11,422 nucleotides of DNA from Acidimicrobiia bacterium (GCA_022865365.1 JALHSW010000485.1:1-11422), one strand, 5' to 3'; numbered from the stretch's first letter, positions 1 to 7,861 are shown. Program-made: numbers and translations. The notes: a model not told the origin generated them from the sequence alone.

Positions 1-20
1 CGGGCATCAGAGCACCCGCA

Positions 21-299
21 TCAGATCAGGCGATGCGCCTGAAGGCGCCGCAACGCCCAGGCGAACGCGAAGAACAGCACGAAGAAGCCCGTCGTCGCGA
101 CTGCGACTCGCCCGTTCCTCTCGAGCCCCGTCAGGTGGGTGAGCACCCAGTTGGGGAGGTAGACGAAGAGGGCCGTGCCGACGGCCAGGATCGCGAGGCT
201 CATGAGAGCTGCTCGCGCCCAGCCGATCGGCGACGGCGTCTCCTCGTCGCCGACGGGGGGCGAATCGTCAGTGCCTTCGCTGCCCATCGGCGCGGTCAT
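21..299 (-). CDS. small two-helix membrane protein coupled to the cupredoxin gene
   Basis: The 92-residue product has a hydrophilic acidic N-terminus (about 1-24), a first hydrophobic helix at about 29-52 and a second at about 65-85, ending in a basic tail (RRLQAHR). It is therefore very likely an integral membrane protein of two spans. I do not recognise a named family. The ATG overlaps the TGA of the upstream cupredoxin gene by one base (TGATG at 297-301), and there is no good Shine-Dalgarno sequence just before it, so translation probably depends on the upstream gene. That coupling suggests the two products act together, for example with the membrane protein anchoring or assembling the exported copper protein, but this is inference. 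The stop lies close to the window edge, and further operon genes could lie outside. Confidence 0.72.
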   Translation of the reverse strand: MTAPMGSEGTDDSPPVGDEETPSPIGWARAALMSLAILAVGTALFVYLPNWVLTHLTGLERNGRVAVATTGFFVLFFAFAWALRRLQAHRLI

Positions 300-769
300 C
301 AGGTGACCGTGAACGCGGCCCGCATCCCGAGCCCGTAGTGCTTGGAAAGGTTGCAGGCGAGCACGTAGTTCCCGGCCTTGAGCTTGTAGGTAGCCGACTT
401 CGTCTTGCCCTTCCCGATATCACCGATCTCGCCTACCGCAGTGGACTCGTTGACCTTGTTCCGGACCACCGGGAGCAGGCTGAACGGGACGTCGGTCTTG
501 AGGATCACCATCTCGTGGATGACCGTGCCCGTGTTCTTGACCGTGAACGTGATCTTCCCGGCCGGGGCCGACGTGGGCGAGACCGTCATGGTCATCGGCG
601 CCTTGGTCCCCGCGGTGTCGCCGACCTCGATGAGCACCGGTGTCCCCTTCTTCTTCGCCTGGGGTGCCGCGCCCGCAGTGCCGGCCCCAAGGGCGAGCAC
701 CAGCATCGCCATCGCGATGACGAGGGCCATCCCGCGGGCTCGCGTCCTCGTGCCTCGTGTTCGATTCAC
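299..769 (-). CDS. exported cupredoxin (type I copper protein)
   Basis: The 156-residue protein has a basic N-terminus and a hydrophobic segment at about 13-35 ending in AGAA, a typical secretion signal. A single beta-sandwich domain follows. The copper ligands are visible as His85 (VIHEM) and a C-terminal C-x4-H-x4-M cluster (Cys139, His144, Met149), the classic mononuclear type I site of plastocyanin-like electron carriers. The acting site is outside the membrane. I chose GTG at 769 because GGAAGG lies 8 bases upstream; the longer reading from 799 adds a non-signal-like leader with no clear ribosome site. It overlaps the next gene by one base. Cupredoxins of this size shuttle electrons to terminal oxidases or denitrification enzymes, but no such partner is in the window, so the redox partner is unknown. 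The ligand pattern makes the fold assignment strong. Confidence 0.88.
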   Translation of the reverse strand: MNRTRGTRTRARGMALVIAMAMLVLALGAGTAGAAPQAKKKGTPVLIEVGDTAGTKAPMTMTVSPTSAPAGKITFTVKNTGTVIHEMVILKTDVPFSLLPVVRNKVNESTAVGEIGDIGKGKTKSATYKLKAGNYVLACNLSKHYGLGMRAAFTVT

Positions 770-948
770 AATGTCTGCCTTCCGATACCGGGCCACCACC
801 GGGGCGGGGTGACCTCATTTGTCGATTCGCTCACGATGACCGTCGCCGAGCAGAGAGCGTAGGGCCGATCGGCCCCTTCCCGCGGGACTTCCGGCCTCGG
901 GCACGCGATGATGACCGCGCTCGAGGGGACGCGCTCTGAGGGGGGACG

Positions 949-2268
949 GTGGCACTCGACGAGACGGATGATCCGATGGTGGCGGCACACCGTGCCGGCA
1001 TCGAGGCAGACACCGACGAGGCCCGGCGGTGGATGCTTGCGGTTGCCAGGAGCGAGGAACTCGGCCCAACCGAAGCCCAGACCTCGACCGGTGTCTTCGG
1101 CGACCGGGTCGCCCTGCTCGACTTCGACCCCGACGACCTCGCCCGGCTCCGACGACTCGTTCCCCACGTCCGACTCGTCGCACGACCCGGTGTCGAATCT
1201 GCTATCGCCATCTCCGGCAGCTCGGCCCAGGGCCGGGTGCAGCTCTTCCCGGGCGACGCCGACTTCTTCGAGCGAGTGCACGTACACGCGAAGACCGCCG
1301 ACGACGCCCGGCGCGTCCTCCGCGAGTCGATGCGAGCGACGGCGCTCCGGGCGTTCGACGAACCCGACATCGTCCTGGTGGAGGTGAACCTCGGCGTGTA
1401 CCCCGAGGCGGTGCTCGAGCGGGGGCGCGCGCGGAGCGGCGGCGACCCGATCACCTGGACCCCCGACGACGTCGTGGCGGGCCGGATCTTGGTCGAGCGG
1501 CACCGGGGCGGGAGCCTCACGATCGCCTGGGACGACACCGATGTCGCGGGCGGGTGGCTCTACCTCGGCTGGATCGTCGCCGATCGCAAGGAGGGCCGCA
1601 TCGCACTCGCAAGCGTGATGCTCGATCCGACGTGGGAGGACAGCGAGGGAACGATCCGCTCACTCGACGGCACGGTCGATCCGCTGGCGCAGGAGATCTA
1701 CCTCGAGCCCGACGCGCTCGCGCTCGTCGAGCGCGTCGACGACCTCGTCGCGCTCGATGCGCGCGACACCTACCGCGAGGCCATGCGCGGCGAGGCGTAC
1801 CACTACACGCACGAGGAACCGAACTTCGCGAAGGCGGCGAAGCGGCTCTACAACTTGTGCCGGGTGGCGGACGAGCTCGAAGCGGCGGCGTATGTGCGGG
1901 AGCTGTTCGATGAGCCCACCGCCCGCCTGTACCAGGTGCCCGGGCTGCTCGAAGCGGCCGATCTCGCGCTCGATCCCGAGTCGGGAATCGACCGCGAGAC
2001 GGTGCTGCGCCAGCTCGACATCGTCTCCACTGCGATCGCCGACGTCACCGAGGGTGCGGAGGAGGCCAACCTGCTGGCGCAGCTCGAGCGCCTCCGCGAT
2101 TCAGCGCTCGAGGAAGGCCGGGACGGTGCGTCGTGGGGCGACGTGCTCGCCGACGTGCGCACGCGGAGCGCGGCGATCGTCAACGAGTTCTTCCGCACTC
2201 GGCTGCTCGCGTACGACCGGGTTCGGGAGCTCATCGAGGAGCTCGCGACGGGAGAGACTGCTTCATGA
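949..2268 (+). CDS. uncharacterised protein with nucleotidyltransferase-like motif
   Basis: The 439-residue product starts at GTG 949, with a GAGGGGGGA purine run just upstream. No signal peptide or membrane segment is visible, so it is probably cytosolic. The recognisable element is GS at residues 90-91 followed by D-A-D at 103-105. This is the G[S/G]...D-x-D pattern of the polymerase-beta-type nucleotidyltransferase fold, where the acidic pair binds metal; Glu145 on the next predicted strand (VLVEVN) could be the third carboxylate. After it comes a beta-rich part (about 185-250, with many Trp, Asp and Gly) and a C-terminal half that is mainly helical and rich in Glu, Arg and Leu. The gene stands alone, divergent from the cupredoxin pair. 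I cannot name a substrate. It may be a family-level hypothetical whose N-terminal domain transfers nucleotides, or a fold relative that lost activity. Confidence 0.8.
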   Translation: MALDETDDPMVAAHRAGIEADTDEARRWMLAVARSEELGPTEAQTSTGVFGDRVALLDFDPDDLARLRRLVPHVRLVARPGVESAIAISGSSAQGRVQLFPGDADFFERVHVHAKTADDARRVLRESMRATALRAFDEPDIVLVEVNLGVYPEAVLERGRARSGGDPITWTPDDVVAGRILVERHRGGSLTIAWDDTDVAGGWLYLGWIVADRKEGRIALASVMLDPTWEDSEGTIRSLDGTVDPLAQEIYLEPDALALVERVDDLVALDARDTYREAMRGEAYHYTHEEPNFAKAAKRLYNLCRVADELEAAAYVRELFDEPTARLYQVPGLLEAADLALDPESGIDRETVLRQLDIVSTAIADVTEGAEEANLLAQLERLRDSALEEGRDGASWGDVLADVRTRSAAIVNEFFRTRLLAYDRVRELIEELATGETAS

Positions 2269-2428
2269 GGCGACGATGAGCGAAAGAGCTCCTCGGAACA
2301 ACTCGCCGGCGGCGACGCGTGCGAGGTGATGGCGCGCTCCTACGAGGGGCTGCACACCGCGGCTGCGCCCTGAGCGGGCCCGCCGCGCAGATCGTCGACG
2401 GGAACCGTCGCGCCTCACCCGACCCGGG

Positions 2429-2454
2429 GCGGGCGGCCCGAGCGGGCCGCCCGC
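2429..2454. terminator. GC-rich hairpin between convergent genes
   Basis: A perfect 11-bp stem (2429-2439 with 2444-2454) closes a GAGC loop in the gap between two convergent stop codons at 2268 and 2470. There is no U-run on either side, which is usual for terminators of high-GC actinobacteria. It probably serves both directions. The remaining bases from 2269 to 2428 hold only very short open frames, for which I see no support. Confidence 0.6.
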
Positions 2455-2469
2455 GTCACGAGTCGTCTG

Positions 2470-4368
2470 CTACGTCAGCCCCTGCTTCTCGAACCCGCCG
2501 AGGTACGCGAGCAGGCGGGCGCCCACGAAGGCCCCGTACAGGTCGGAGAGTGCCTCGAACTTCTGGTTGAGGTCACCTTCGCGCTCGACCCCCGCGACCT
2601 CGAACTGGCTGGCCGGCAACGCGGGATCGGTCTTCTTGGACCGCAGCATGCTGATCGCGCCTGCCGCCTGGTCCTGGCCGATCTCGAGCGCGTTCGTGAG
2701 CGCTTGCTCGTGTCGGACTGCGACGATGTCGCCGTTCTCGTCGGTCTTGGCTTGGAGTGAGTAGTACTTGGCGAGAAGCATCGCCGACCGGGCGTACAGG
2801 AGCGTGGCACCACCGAGATCCGCGTATGCCGCCGAGGTCTTGTCCTTGACGAACTGATCGATCGCCGCGCCGATCGTCTGCGAGCCGTTGAGCGCGAGCC
2901 CGTAGTCGAAGTCCTGTTGGGCCAGCGCGCTCCTCGCGACGTCGTCGGACACCCCGTTCTCGGTCGCCAGAGGGGTGACGACGATCGAGTCGAACGCGTC
3001 GAGGTTCGCCTGTGCCGCCTTCCGGAAGAAGTCGGCGATCACCTTCACGTCGCTCGCGGCCTTCACCGGTGGACCCGGAAGGTCACTCGAGAAGTCCTGC
3101 AGCTCCTTGGCGGAGTCGATCACGGTGCCCGCGACCTCCTCGTACAACGCACCCAAGACGAGGCTGGCGACCGCCTCATCGGGGGTCGCCGCCTCGGCGG
3201 CCGCCTCAAAGAGGGCGTCGCCCTGGCTCGACAGCGCGAGCGCGTCGATCGCGTTCCCGTACGCAGCGATGAGGCCGGCTGCCTCACTCAATGTCTTCGG
3301 CTTGACGTTCTTCAAGCCCTCGAAGAACGCGGAGGCCTTCTGCTCGATCGACGCACTCGCCTGGATCTGGCTGATGAAGGCATCGGCGCCTTGCGTCAGG
3401 AAGATCTGGTACGCCTGCCCGGTCTTCACCGCGGCATTCGCGAACGCCGCGGCCTCGACCGCCTTGGTGTACGCGCCGGCCTGCACGCCCGCGCCGCCCA
3501 GCTGATCCGCACGTTCGCCGGCATCCACAGCCTGCGTCGCGATGGGGGCGACCAGCCCCTGGATCGTCGGGTCCAGTGCACCGAACTCGCCGTCCGAGGC
3601 GTTGTACTCGGCGCCCCACGCCGCCGTGAGGCTCTCCAGCTTGTTGTAGGCGTCACTGCTCAGGTCGGTGTCGCTGCCCTCGAGGCGCGGGAGCTGCTTG
3701 CCCGTGAGCTCCGAGTACGCCTCGTAGACGTCGGCGACCTCTTTGACCTCGACGCCTTTGTCGGTCCCGAGGTCGACCACGTCGACGAGCTCGCCCGTGT
3801 TGGGGTCCTCGGAGTTGCGCTGACCCTCCGGGATGAGCATGACGGTCTTCTTCGCCTCGACCGCGCCGTCGACCTTCAGCGGGATGCCAGCCACGGGCCC
3901 GACCGTGCCGTCAGGGTTGATCGCGCCCGTCATCGTGACGTTCTTCCTGATCTTGTCGCCGCGGAGGAGCGCCATGATACCGACCGTCATCAGCGCCCCG
4001 GCGCTCCCGCCGTCGATCTCCCCGGTGACCTCGAACTCGACCTTGCGACCGGTGAGCGCCTCGCCGGTCAGCAGCGTGGCGGTCGTGGTGGCGTTCCAGC
4101 CGGCGGCGCGCCACTGGTCGCCGGTCCCGCCGACCTCGTCCTCGCTGAAGCTCACGCGGAACCCGCTCCCGCCCTCGGAGAGGTGGATCGTCACGGGGTT
4201 CGTGCAGCCCACCTCGCCGTCCGCCCCGCCCTGCACGCATAGGGGGTCGAGCGCGACGCTGCCGCTTCCGTCCTTGGCGGCTCCAGCCGGCGCGGCGGCG
4301 AGCGCCGCGGTCGACGAGACGAGCGCCGTGACGACGAGGACGGTGACCTGCTTGCGAAAGCTTCTCAT
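2470..4368 (-). CDS. exported Lon-type S16 Ser/Lys protease with helical C-terminal domain
   Basis: The product has 632 residues from ATG 4368, preceded by GGGAGAG. It opens with a signal peptide (MRSFRK, then a hydrophobic stretch to AGAA at about 31). Residues 60-200 are the Lon proteolytic domain: the GGSAGA box carries the catalytic serine Ser122, and GIPLK carries the catalytic Lys165. The 43-residue spacing equals that of the Ser679/Lys722 dyad of E. coli Lon, and TGAINPDGTVGPVAGI matches the strand between them. There is no AAA+ ATPase. Cys44 and Cys55, near the mature N-terminus, could form a disulfide, which fits an extracytoplasmic location. Residues from about 225 to the end are mostly helical and rich in Ala, Asp and Gln, with no family I recognise. 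The known exported S16 proteins (YlbL type) have a PDZ domain before the protease; here the extra domain follows it. The peptide substrate is unknown. Confidence 0.88.
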   Translation of the reverse strand: MRSFRKQVTVLVVTALVSSTAALAAAPAGAAKDGSGSVALDPLCVQGGADGEVGCTNPVTIHLSEGGSGFRVSFSEDEVGGTGDQWRAAGWNATTTATLLTGEALTGRKVEFEVTGEIDGGSAGALMTVGIMALLRGDKIRKNVTMTGAINPDGTVGPVAGIPLKVDGAVEAKKTVMLIPEGQRNSEDPNTGELVDVVDLGTDKGVEVKEVADVYEAYSELTGKQLPRLEGSDTDLSSDAYNKLESLTAAWGAEYNASDGEFGALDPTIQGLVAPIATQAVDAGERADQLGGAGVQAGAYTKAVEAAAFANAAVKTGQAYQIFLTQGADAFISQIQASASIEQKASAFFEGLKNVKPKTLSEAAGLIAAYGNAIDALALSSQGDALFEAAAEAATPDEAVASLVLGALYEEVAGTVIDSAKELQDFSSDLPGPPVKAASDVKVIADFFRKAAQANLDAFDSIVVTPLATENGVSDDVARSALAQQDFDYGLALNGSQTIGAAIDQFVKDKTSAAYADLGGATLLYARSAMLLAKYYSLQAKTDENGDIVAVRHEQALTNALEIGQDQAAGAISMLRSKKTDPALPASQFEVAGVEREGDLNQKFEALSDLYGAFVGARLLAYLGGFEKQGLT

Positions 4369-4755
4369 TGCTCTCCCTTGAACTCCTACACGACCGTGGG
4401 CGCCAGAGACTGCCACGCAGAGTCTGCGCGTGCCAGCGTCGGGCGCCTGTGGTCGGCGCGTCGGATCGTGCCGTGAGGGCAGCCTAGACAACCGGCACTC
4501 CAGAAGTACCGCGGGCAGCCGTCGGTCGCGAGGATGGCGATGGCGGCGAGGCGAGTGCGTATTTGGGGTCCCCTCTCGGTCTGAGTCGCCCTGACTGCAC
4601 CACACTCGGCTCTCTCTGGGCATCTTGAACGCACGGCCAAAGCCTGAACCGGGCGAACTCCTCCTTCGGTCCTCGAATTGAGCCACCAGCCCTGCGCCTT
4701 GACGAACGGCGGATACTCGAGCAACACCGCGGCCTGCTTTCGAAGGAGCGAGTGC
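4369..4755. other. divergent intergenic region between protease and zinc ribbon genes
   Basis: This 387-base stretch must hold the promoters of two divergent genes. I see no convincing -35/-10 pair. The best minus-strand candidate is a TAGGCT-like -10 inside the reverse complement of 4483-4494 (TTGTCTAGGCTG), without a good -35 at 17 bases. Open frames extend into the region on both strands, but they lack ribosome sites and signal-peptide logic, so I treat it as non-coding. No repeat or strong hairpin stands out. Confidence 0.5.
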
Positions 4756-4920
4756 ATGGCCAGTCCGAGGCGTCGGATCTGTCGTCGGAGAGCGTGCCCG
4801 GAGTGCGGGGCGCGCGCGGTGCTCGCGCGCTACGAGTCGGTGCTCGGCGCTCGCGCTTCGTTCCGGAGCCCTGTCGAGCTCCGCTGCACGAACAAGGCCT
4901 GCGACCGTTACTGGCGGTAG
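4756..4920 (+). CDS. 54-residue zinc ribbon protein
   Basis: The ATG at 4756 follows an AAGGAG ribosome site 7 bases upstream, which fixes this start over the longer open frame that begins at 4678. The 54-residue product has a strongly basic start (SPRRRICRRRA), then CPEC at 14-17 and C-x4-C at 44-49 (CTNKAC), giving four cysteines in the C-x2-C...C-x4-C spacing of a zinc ribbon, with aromatics (Tyr52, Trp53) just before the end. Such small ribbons usually bind nucleic acid or a protein partner. Copy D of the dispersed repeat begins right after the stop. No function can be assigned beyond metal binding, but the ribosome site and cysteine pattern argue strongly that it is a real gene. Confidence 0.72.
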   Translation: MASPRRRICRRRACPECGARAVLARYESVLGARASFRSPVELRCTNKACDRYWR

Positions 4921-4935
4921 CGGATCACGGAGGCC

Positions 4936-4972
4936 ACGTCCGTGGCGGTCCTGCTCGACCAGGTGGGGTCGA
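4936..4972 (+). repeat. dispersed repeat copy D (shortest, diverged)
   Basis: The core GTGGCGGTCCTGCTCGACCA (4942-4961) is close to copies A, B and C found elsewhere in the window, and it is followed by a diverged G-GGG-TCG tail. It lies in the convergent gap after the zinc ribbon gene. In this copy the sequence has become a strong hairpin: GCTCGACC (4953-4960) pairs with GGTCGAGC (4967-4974) around a 6-base loop. The reading frame equivalent to the other copies gives VAVLLDQVGS. Confidence 0.6.
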
Positions 4973-4980
4973 GCGCGAAA

Positions 4981-5006
4981 GGAAGCCCGGCCGAAGCCGG
5001 GCTTCC
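4981..5006 (-). terminator. intrinsic terminator of the 5030-5668 gene
   Basis: A perfect 11-bp stem (4981-4991 with 4996-5006) is closed, on the minus strand, by a stable TTCG tetraloop and followed by TTTCGC. It begins 24 bases after the TGA of the minus-strand gene at 5030. It may also stop transcription from the zinc ribbon gene on the plus strand. Confidence 0.72.
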
Positions 5007-5029
5007 GTCCGTGTGCCCCGTCTGGCCCG

Positions 5030-5668
5030 TCAGGCCAAGCGGCGGTAGATCAACTGGGTCGTCAGAGCCGGCTCGTCGGCGTAGACCGAAGCTGCCTCCT
5101 TGTCGACGTACTTCCCGAAGCTGGAGTCAGCCGCCAGCGCTTGCTGGGTCGCCTCGATGGCTTGCACATTCTCATGACCAGTGACCCAGCCGACCCCACC
5201 GTAGGTCCCGGTCACATCGGCGAGGAACAACGTCGGCGTGCCCGTGATCTTCTCGGCCCGCTGCGCGATCTCGGCTCCGACCTCCATGCCCCGAGTGAGG
5301 TTGCCAGCCGCGCACGCGGCACGCACAACGGTGGCGTACTCGATCTGACGGTTCGGGTCCGGCTCGCCGTGGATCACCTGCGCCAGCGCGTCGTCGGCAC
5401 CGCCGATCGTCAGCGCCGCACCCTGCTCCGTGGCCGACATGAACGCGTCGTCGGCGTTCAGCTTGTCACCCGCGGCTTCCAGCGTGGCGAGATCGGGCAC
5501 GAAGGTGCTCCAGCCGATCGTGCCGACGTCCGGTGAGAAGACTTGCGTGAACAGCCCCATCGGGAGGCCGGTGATCTTGGTGGCCTTCTCGGTCTGCGCG
5601 AGCGCCCACGCCATCGCTTCGCGGCCGTGCCCCCCGTCGATGCGAATCTGACGACTGAACATGTACAT
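5030..5668 (-). CDS. tandem dimeric alpha/beta-barrel (NIPSNAP-like) protein
   Basis: The 212-residue product starts at ATG 5668, because GGAGG lies 5 bases upstream; a second ATG two codons later is less well placed. It is an internal duplication. Residues about 31-76 (KITGLP...LF...VGTIGWSTFV...LNADDAF) repeat as about 140-184 (KITGTPTLF...YGGVGWVTG...LAADSSF). Each half looks like one ferredoxin-like unit of the dimeric alpha/beta-barrel superfamily (NIPSNAP/Dabb/ABM type), so the chain probably folds as a built-in dimer. There is no signal peptide, so it is cytosolic. Family members include small heme- or ligand-binding enzymes and stress proteins, and no catalytic residue can be pointed to here. 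It is monocistronic by spacing, with its own terminator downstream. Confidence 0.72.
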   Translation of the reverse strand: MYMFSRQIRIDGGHGREAMAWALAQTEKATKITGLPMGLFTQVFSPDVGTIGWSTFVPDLATLEAAGDKLNADDAFMSATEQGAALTIGGADDALAQVIHGEPDPNRQIEYATVVRAACAAGNLTRGMEVGAEIAQRAEKITGTPTLFLADVTGTYGGVGWVTGHENVQAIEATQQALAADSSFGKYVDKEAASVYADEPALTTQLIYRRLA

Positions 5669-5825
5669 GGCTACCTCCTGCCTGCCCCGGACATACCGAA
5701 ACGACAAGAGACGACTCCCGTCCGGGAACGGAACGGCCTCGCCCCGGAGCATGCCAGACGACCGGCGGTCCCGCAATTGCACGGGGACGGCGCGAGCTTG
5801 GGAGTCGCAGGCGCGGCGCGCGCTT

Positions 5826-6452
5826 TCAGGCCAGCTTGGTGACCAATGAGGCCACGTACGGGACCTCTTCGGTACCGAGGAACACGGCGAGGTGCTTGTC
5901 GCCGAGATACGTCGGGGCGCTCTTGACGGGCGTGACGAAACGAATCTTGCCCACATATTGGGTGGTCGACGCGAACGTTCCGTCTTGGTCGATGACTGCC
6001 CCGATCAGCACCGGCTTCCCAGAGACTTTGGACTCTCCCCGGTAGAGGCCGATGTGGTCCGTGCCGGCCGCCACTACGGCTCCGCTGAAGGGCAGCGCGA
6101 CCTTCTTGGCGTCGGTCACCTGGCCAGTGAACTCGTCATCGGAGACATTCGCTTGGAAGGTGACCCCGTCTGGACTCGTCTTGCGGATGGCACCGTCGGT
6201 GCCGACCTTGCCCTCGTACCACCGTGCATATTGGAGATTGAAGTCCTCGTCGAGGCTGCAGACGTATGCCTTGAAACGGCCGTCCTGCACCACAATGCCT
6301 ACACGAGCACTTCCGGCTCCTTGCGAAAACTTGGCGATGTAGCTCTTGGCTGGTCCGGCGGCAGAAGCCAGGCTCGGTGTGAGTGCGCCTGCGGTCGTCA
6401 CTCCGACGACGAGGAAGAGTGCGAGCCCTGCCACGCGCGAGCGCACCCTCAT
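5826..6452 (-). CDS. small secreted protein of unknown function
   Basis: The 208-residue product starts at ATG 6452, after a GGGGAGGGGA purine run. It has a clear signal peptide (MRVRSR, a hydrophobic core at about 8-22, and cleavage near ASA-AG at about 29-33). The mature part is predicted to be all-beta, with an AYVC motif at 62-65, WYEGKV at 78-83 and a second block from about 130 to 170 (IGLYRGE...VIDQDGTF). The AYVC...W..G pattern resembles small exported actinobacterial proteins of unknown function. That link is from memory of the sequence style and is not established. It is followed by a 157-base gap to the next minus-strand gene, so it is probably transcribed separately. No enzyme motif is visible. 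Confidence 0.72.
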   Translation of the reverse strand: MRVRSRVAGLALFLVVGVTTAGALTPSLASAAGPAKSYIAKFSQGAGSARVGIVVQDGRFKAYVCSLDEDFNLQYARWYEGKVGTDGAIRKTSPDGVTFQANVSDDEFTGQVTDAKKVALPFSGAVVAAGTDHIGLYRGESKVSGKPVLIGAVIDQDGTFASTTQYVGKIRFVTPVKSAPTYLGDKHLAVFLGTEEVPYVASLVTKLA

Positions 6453-6593
6453 GACTTCCCCTCCCCACCGGCCGCCTGGCCTGGCACGGTGACCCTGACA
6501 TGTGGCGATCAGCCCCGTCAAGGGAGGCCCCGCCGCGCGTCGTCACGCGGGCCGACCCGACCGAGTTCACCACGCCATGAAGAGGAGATCGGC

Positions 6594-6660
6594 AACCTCA
6601 CCCCCGACGAGCTGCTCGCCCTCGTCGTGGCGGTCCGGCTCGACCAGCCGGGAACGCGGG
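6594..6660 (+). repeat. dispersed repeat copy A
   Basis: This is the longest copy. Read in frame from 6594 it gives NLTPDELLALVVAVRLDQPG and then TR. It shares a long core (about 6613-6656, CTGCTCGCCCTCGTCGTGGC and onward) with copies B and C. It sits in the gap just past the stop codon of the secreted propeller gene and upstream of the 5826-6452 gene. Confidence 0.75.
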
Positions 6661-6676
6661 ACGAGCGCGGCTGGTC
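6642..6676 (-). terminator. hairpin overlapping the stop codon of the propeller gene
   Basis: GACCAGCCG (6642-6650) is the exact reverse complement of 6668-6676, with a 17-base loop. One arm belongs to repeat copy A, and the other reaches into the stop codon of the minus-strand gene. It could terminate that transcript. No U-run follows, so the call is tentative. Confidence 0.4.
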
Positions 6677-7772
6677 AGCCGGTGAACCGGGGCGCGATCT
6701 CCACCGGACAGACAAGACCCGCGATCGCCAAGCCGAGGAGCTGGTCGTCCTCCGGGCTCGGGAGGGTGAGATCGGCGACCTTGGTCGCCGCGCCCGTCAC
6801 CGGGTCGATCGTGAAGGTCGCTTCCGGGTCGGCGGCAAGGTCGGGATTGCCGATGCCCCAGAGCGTGCCTGCCGCATCGCGCTCAAGCCCTCGCATGAAC
6901 GTGGACCCGTAAGTGTTGGGTCTCGGGGTGAGCGCCCCAGTCGTGGTGTTCACCGTGTTCAGCGCTTCTCCACCGAGCATGCCACCGTCGAGGATGGTAA
7001 GGACGTTCGCGAGCACGTTCTCGCACGACGCGGTCGCCCCGATCACAAGATCGGCAGGGGCAATGACGAATTGCGGGCCCTTCGCGACGAACGTCGCCGC
7101 GCCCGTCGCGGTATCGAGCCGGTAGAAGCACTGTGCCGGATCCGGGCCCGGGTCGCACCGGGTGTCGAGGGTGAAGCCGTAGAACCAGAGCGTCCCCGCG
7201 GCATCGAACGCGAGCGCACCGCCCTCCCCAATCACGGCGGGGACGCCGAGCGAACCGTTCACCCCCACCGGCGTGCGCACGCCGGTGGTCGGGTCGATGG
7301 TCACCAACACCGCCGAAGGTAGGGCGGCTGCCGCCGGTCCGTCTGCCGCGGGAGCGGGCTCGTCGTTCGCGGTCGCGCCCGGCAAGGGCAGGCCCAACGC
7401 TGCGGAAGTCGAGGCTCCGCAGGCCACGCCGACCGGGCAGGGCTGAACCACCGCCCAGACACGCGCGTCCCCGGCGCGGATCGCCAAGTCCACGGGGCAA
7501 CCCTCGATGCTGTTGGTGAAGATGGGGCCGATCGGTGTCACCGCGCCGCCCGCCCCGAGATCAACGCTCGCGAGCTGACACGTCAATTCCTCACTCTTTG
7601 GTTGGCTAAGAAGAGTCGTGTAGCCCTTCGGTCCCGCGCTCGCCGAGGTCGCCGAGGTCGCGTCGAGCACCACCGCAGGACCCGCCGTCAGCGTCACCGC
7701 CGCGACCAAGGCCACCAGCCGGGCGCGCCCTCGCGACCCGATCAAACCTCGTCCCACCCCATGGTGCTCCAC
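6675..7772 (-). CDS. secreted beta-propeller-like protein with C-terminal FTG motif
   Basis: The 365-residue product starts at GTG 7772, because GGAGG sits 6 bases upstream; GTG starts at 7817 and 7757 are also in frame. Residues 1-46 form a signal region (GSRGRAR, then a hydrophobic stretch at about 19-35, ending SASAG). The mature protein contains repeated propeller-blade phrases: TIDPTTGVRTPVG (158-170), YRLDTATGAATFVA (217-230), NTTTGALTP (275-283) and TIDPVTGAATKVA (321-333), together with two copies of DAAGTLW followed by Y-G or G-I-G (190-199 and 299-308). Paired cysteines suggest disulfides and so an extracellular site. An Ala/Pro-rich linker lies at about 130-152. The chain ends CP...PRFTG, a C-terminus shared with the glycine-rich protein at the right edge of the window. 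Ligand and function are unknown. Confidence 0.78.
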   Translation of the reverse strand: MEHHGVGRGLIGSRGRARLVALVAAVTLTAGPAVVLDATSATSASAGPKGYTTLLSQPKSEELTCQLASVDLGAGGAVTPIGPIFTNSIEGCPVDLAIRAGDARVWAVVQPCPVGVACGASTSAALGLPLPGATANDEPAPAADGPAAAALPSAVLVTIDPTTGVRTPVGVNGSLGVPAVIGEGGALAFDAAGTLWFYGFTLDTRCDPGPDPAQCFYRLDTATGAATFVAKGPQFVIAPADLVIGATASCENVLANVLTILDGGMLGGEALNTVNTTTGALTPRPNTYGSTFMRGLERDAAGTLWGIGNPDLAADPEATFTIDPVTGAATKVADLTLPSPEDDQLLGLAIAGLVCPVEIAPRFTG

Positions 7773-7861
7773 CCGCGACCTCCAAGCCCCACAGCCCGTC
7801 CGTTCGGGCCGCTCCACCGCCGCAGACCCTAGTCGCGCGCGCCCACGCAGACCCTCACCAG

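Noticed and set aside
2276..2373. Very short open frames after the 949-2268 gene (17 and about 15 residues)
   Set aside because: They have no convincing ribosome sites or recognisable peptides, and the region is better explained as a gap before a terminator hairpin.
2917..4242. 441-residue plus-strand open frame opposite the protease gene
   Set aside because: It is a high-GC shadow: rich in Arg, Leu and Asp without domain motifs, while the opposite strand carries a clear signal peptide and Ser/Lys protease dyad.
5892..7322. 476-residue plus-strand open frame
   Set aside because: It runs antisense through two well-supported secreted-protein genes and across repeat copy A. Its composition is Arg/Gly/His-rich with no fold signals.
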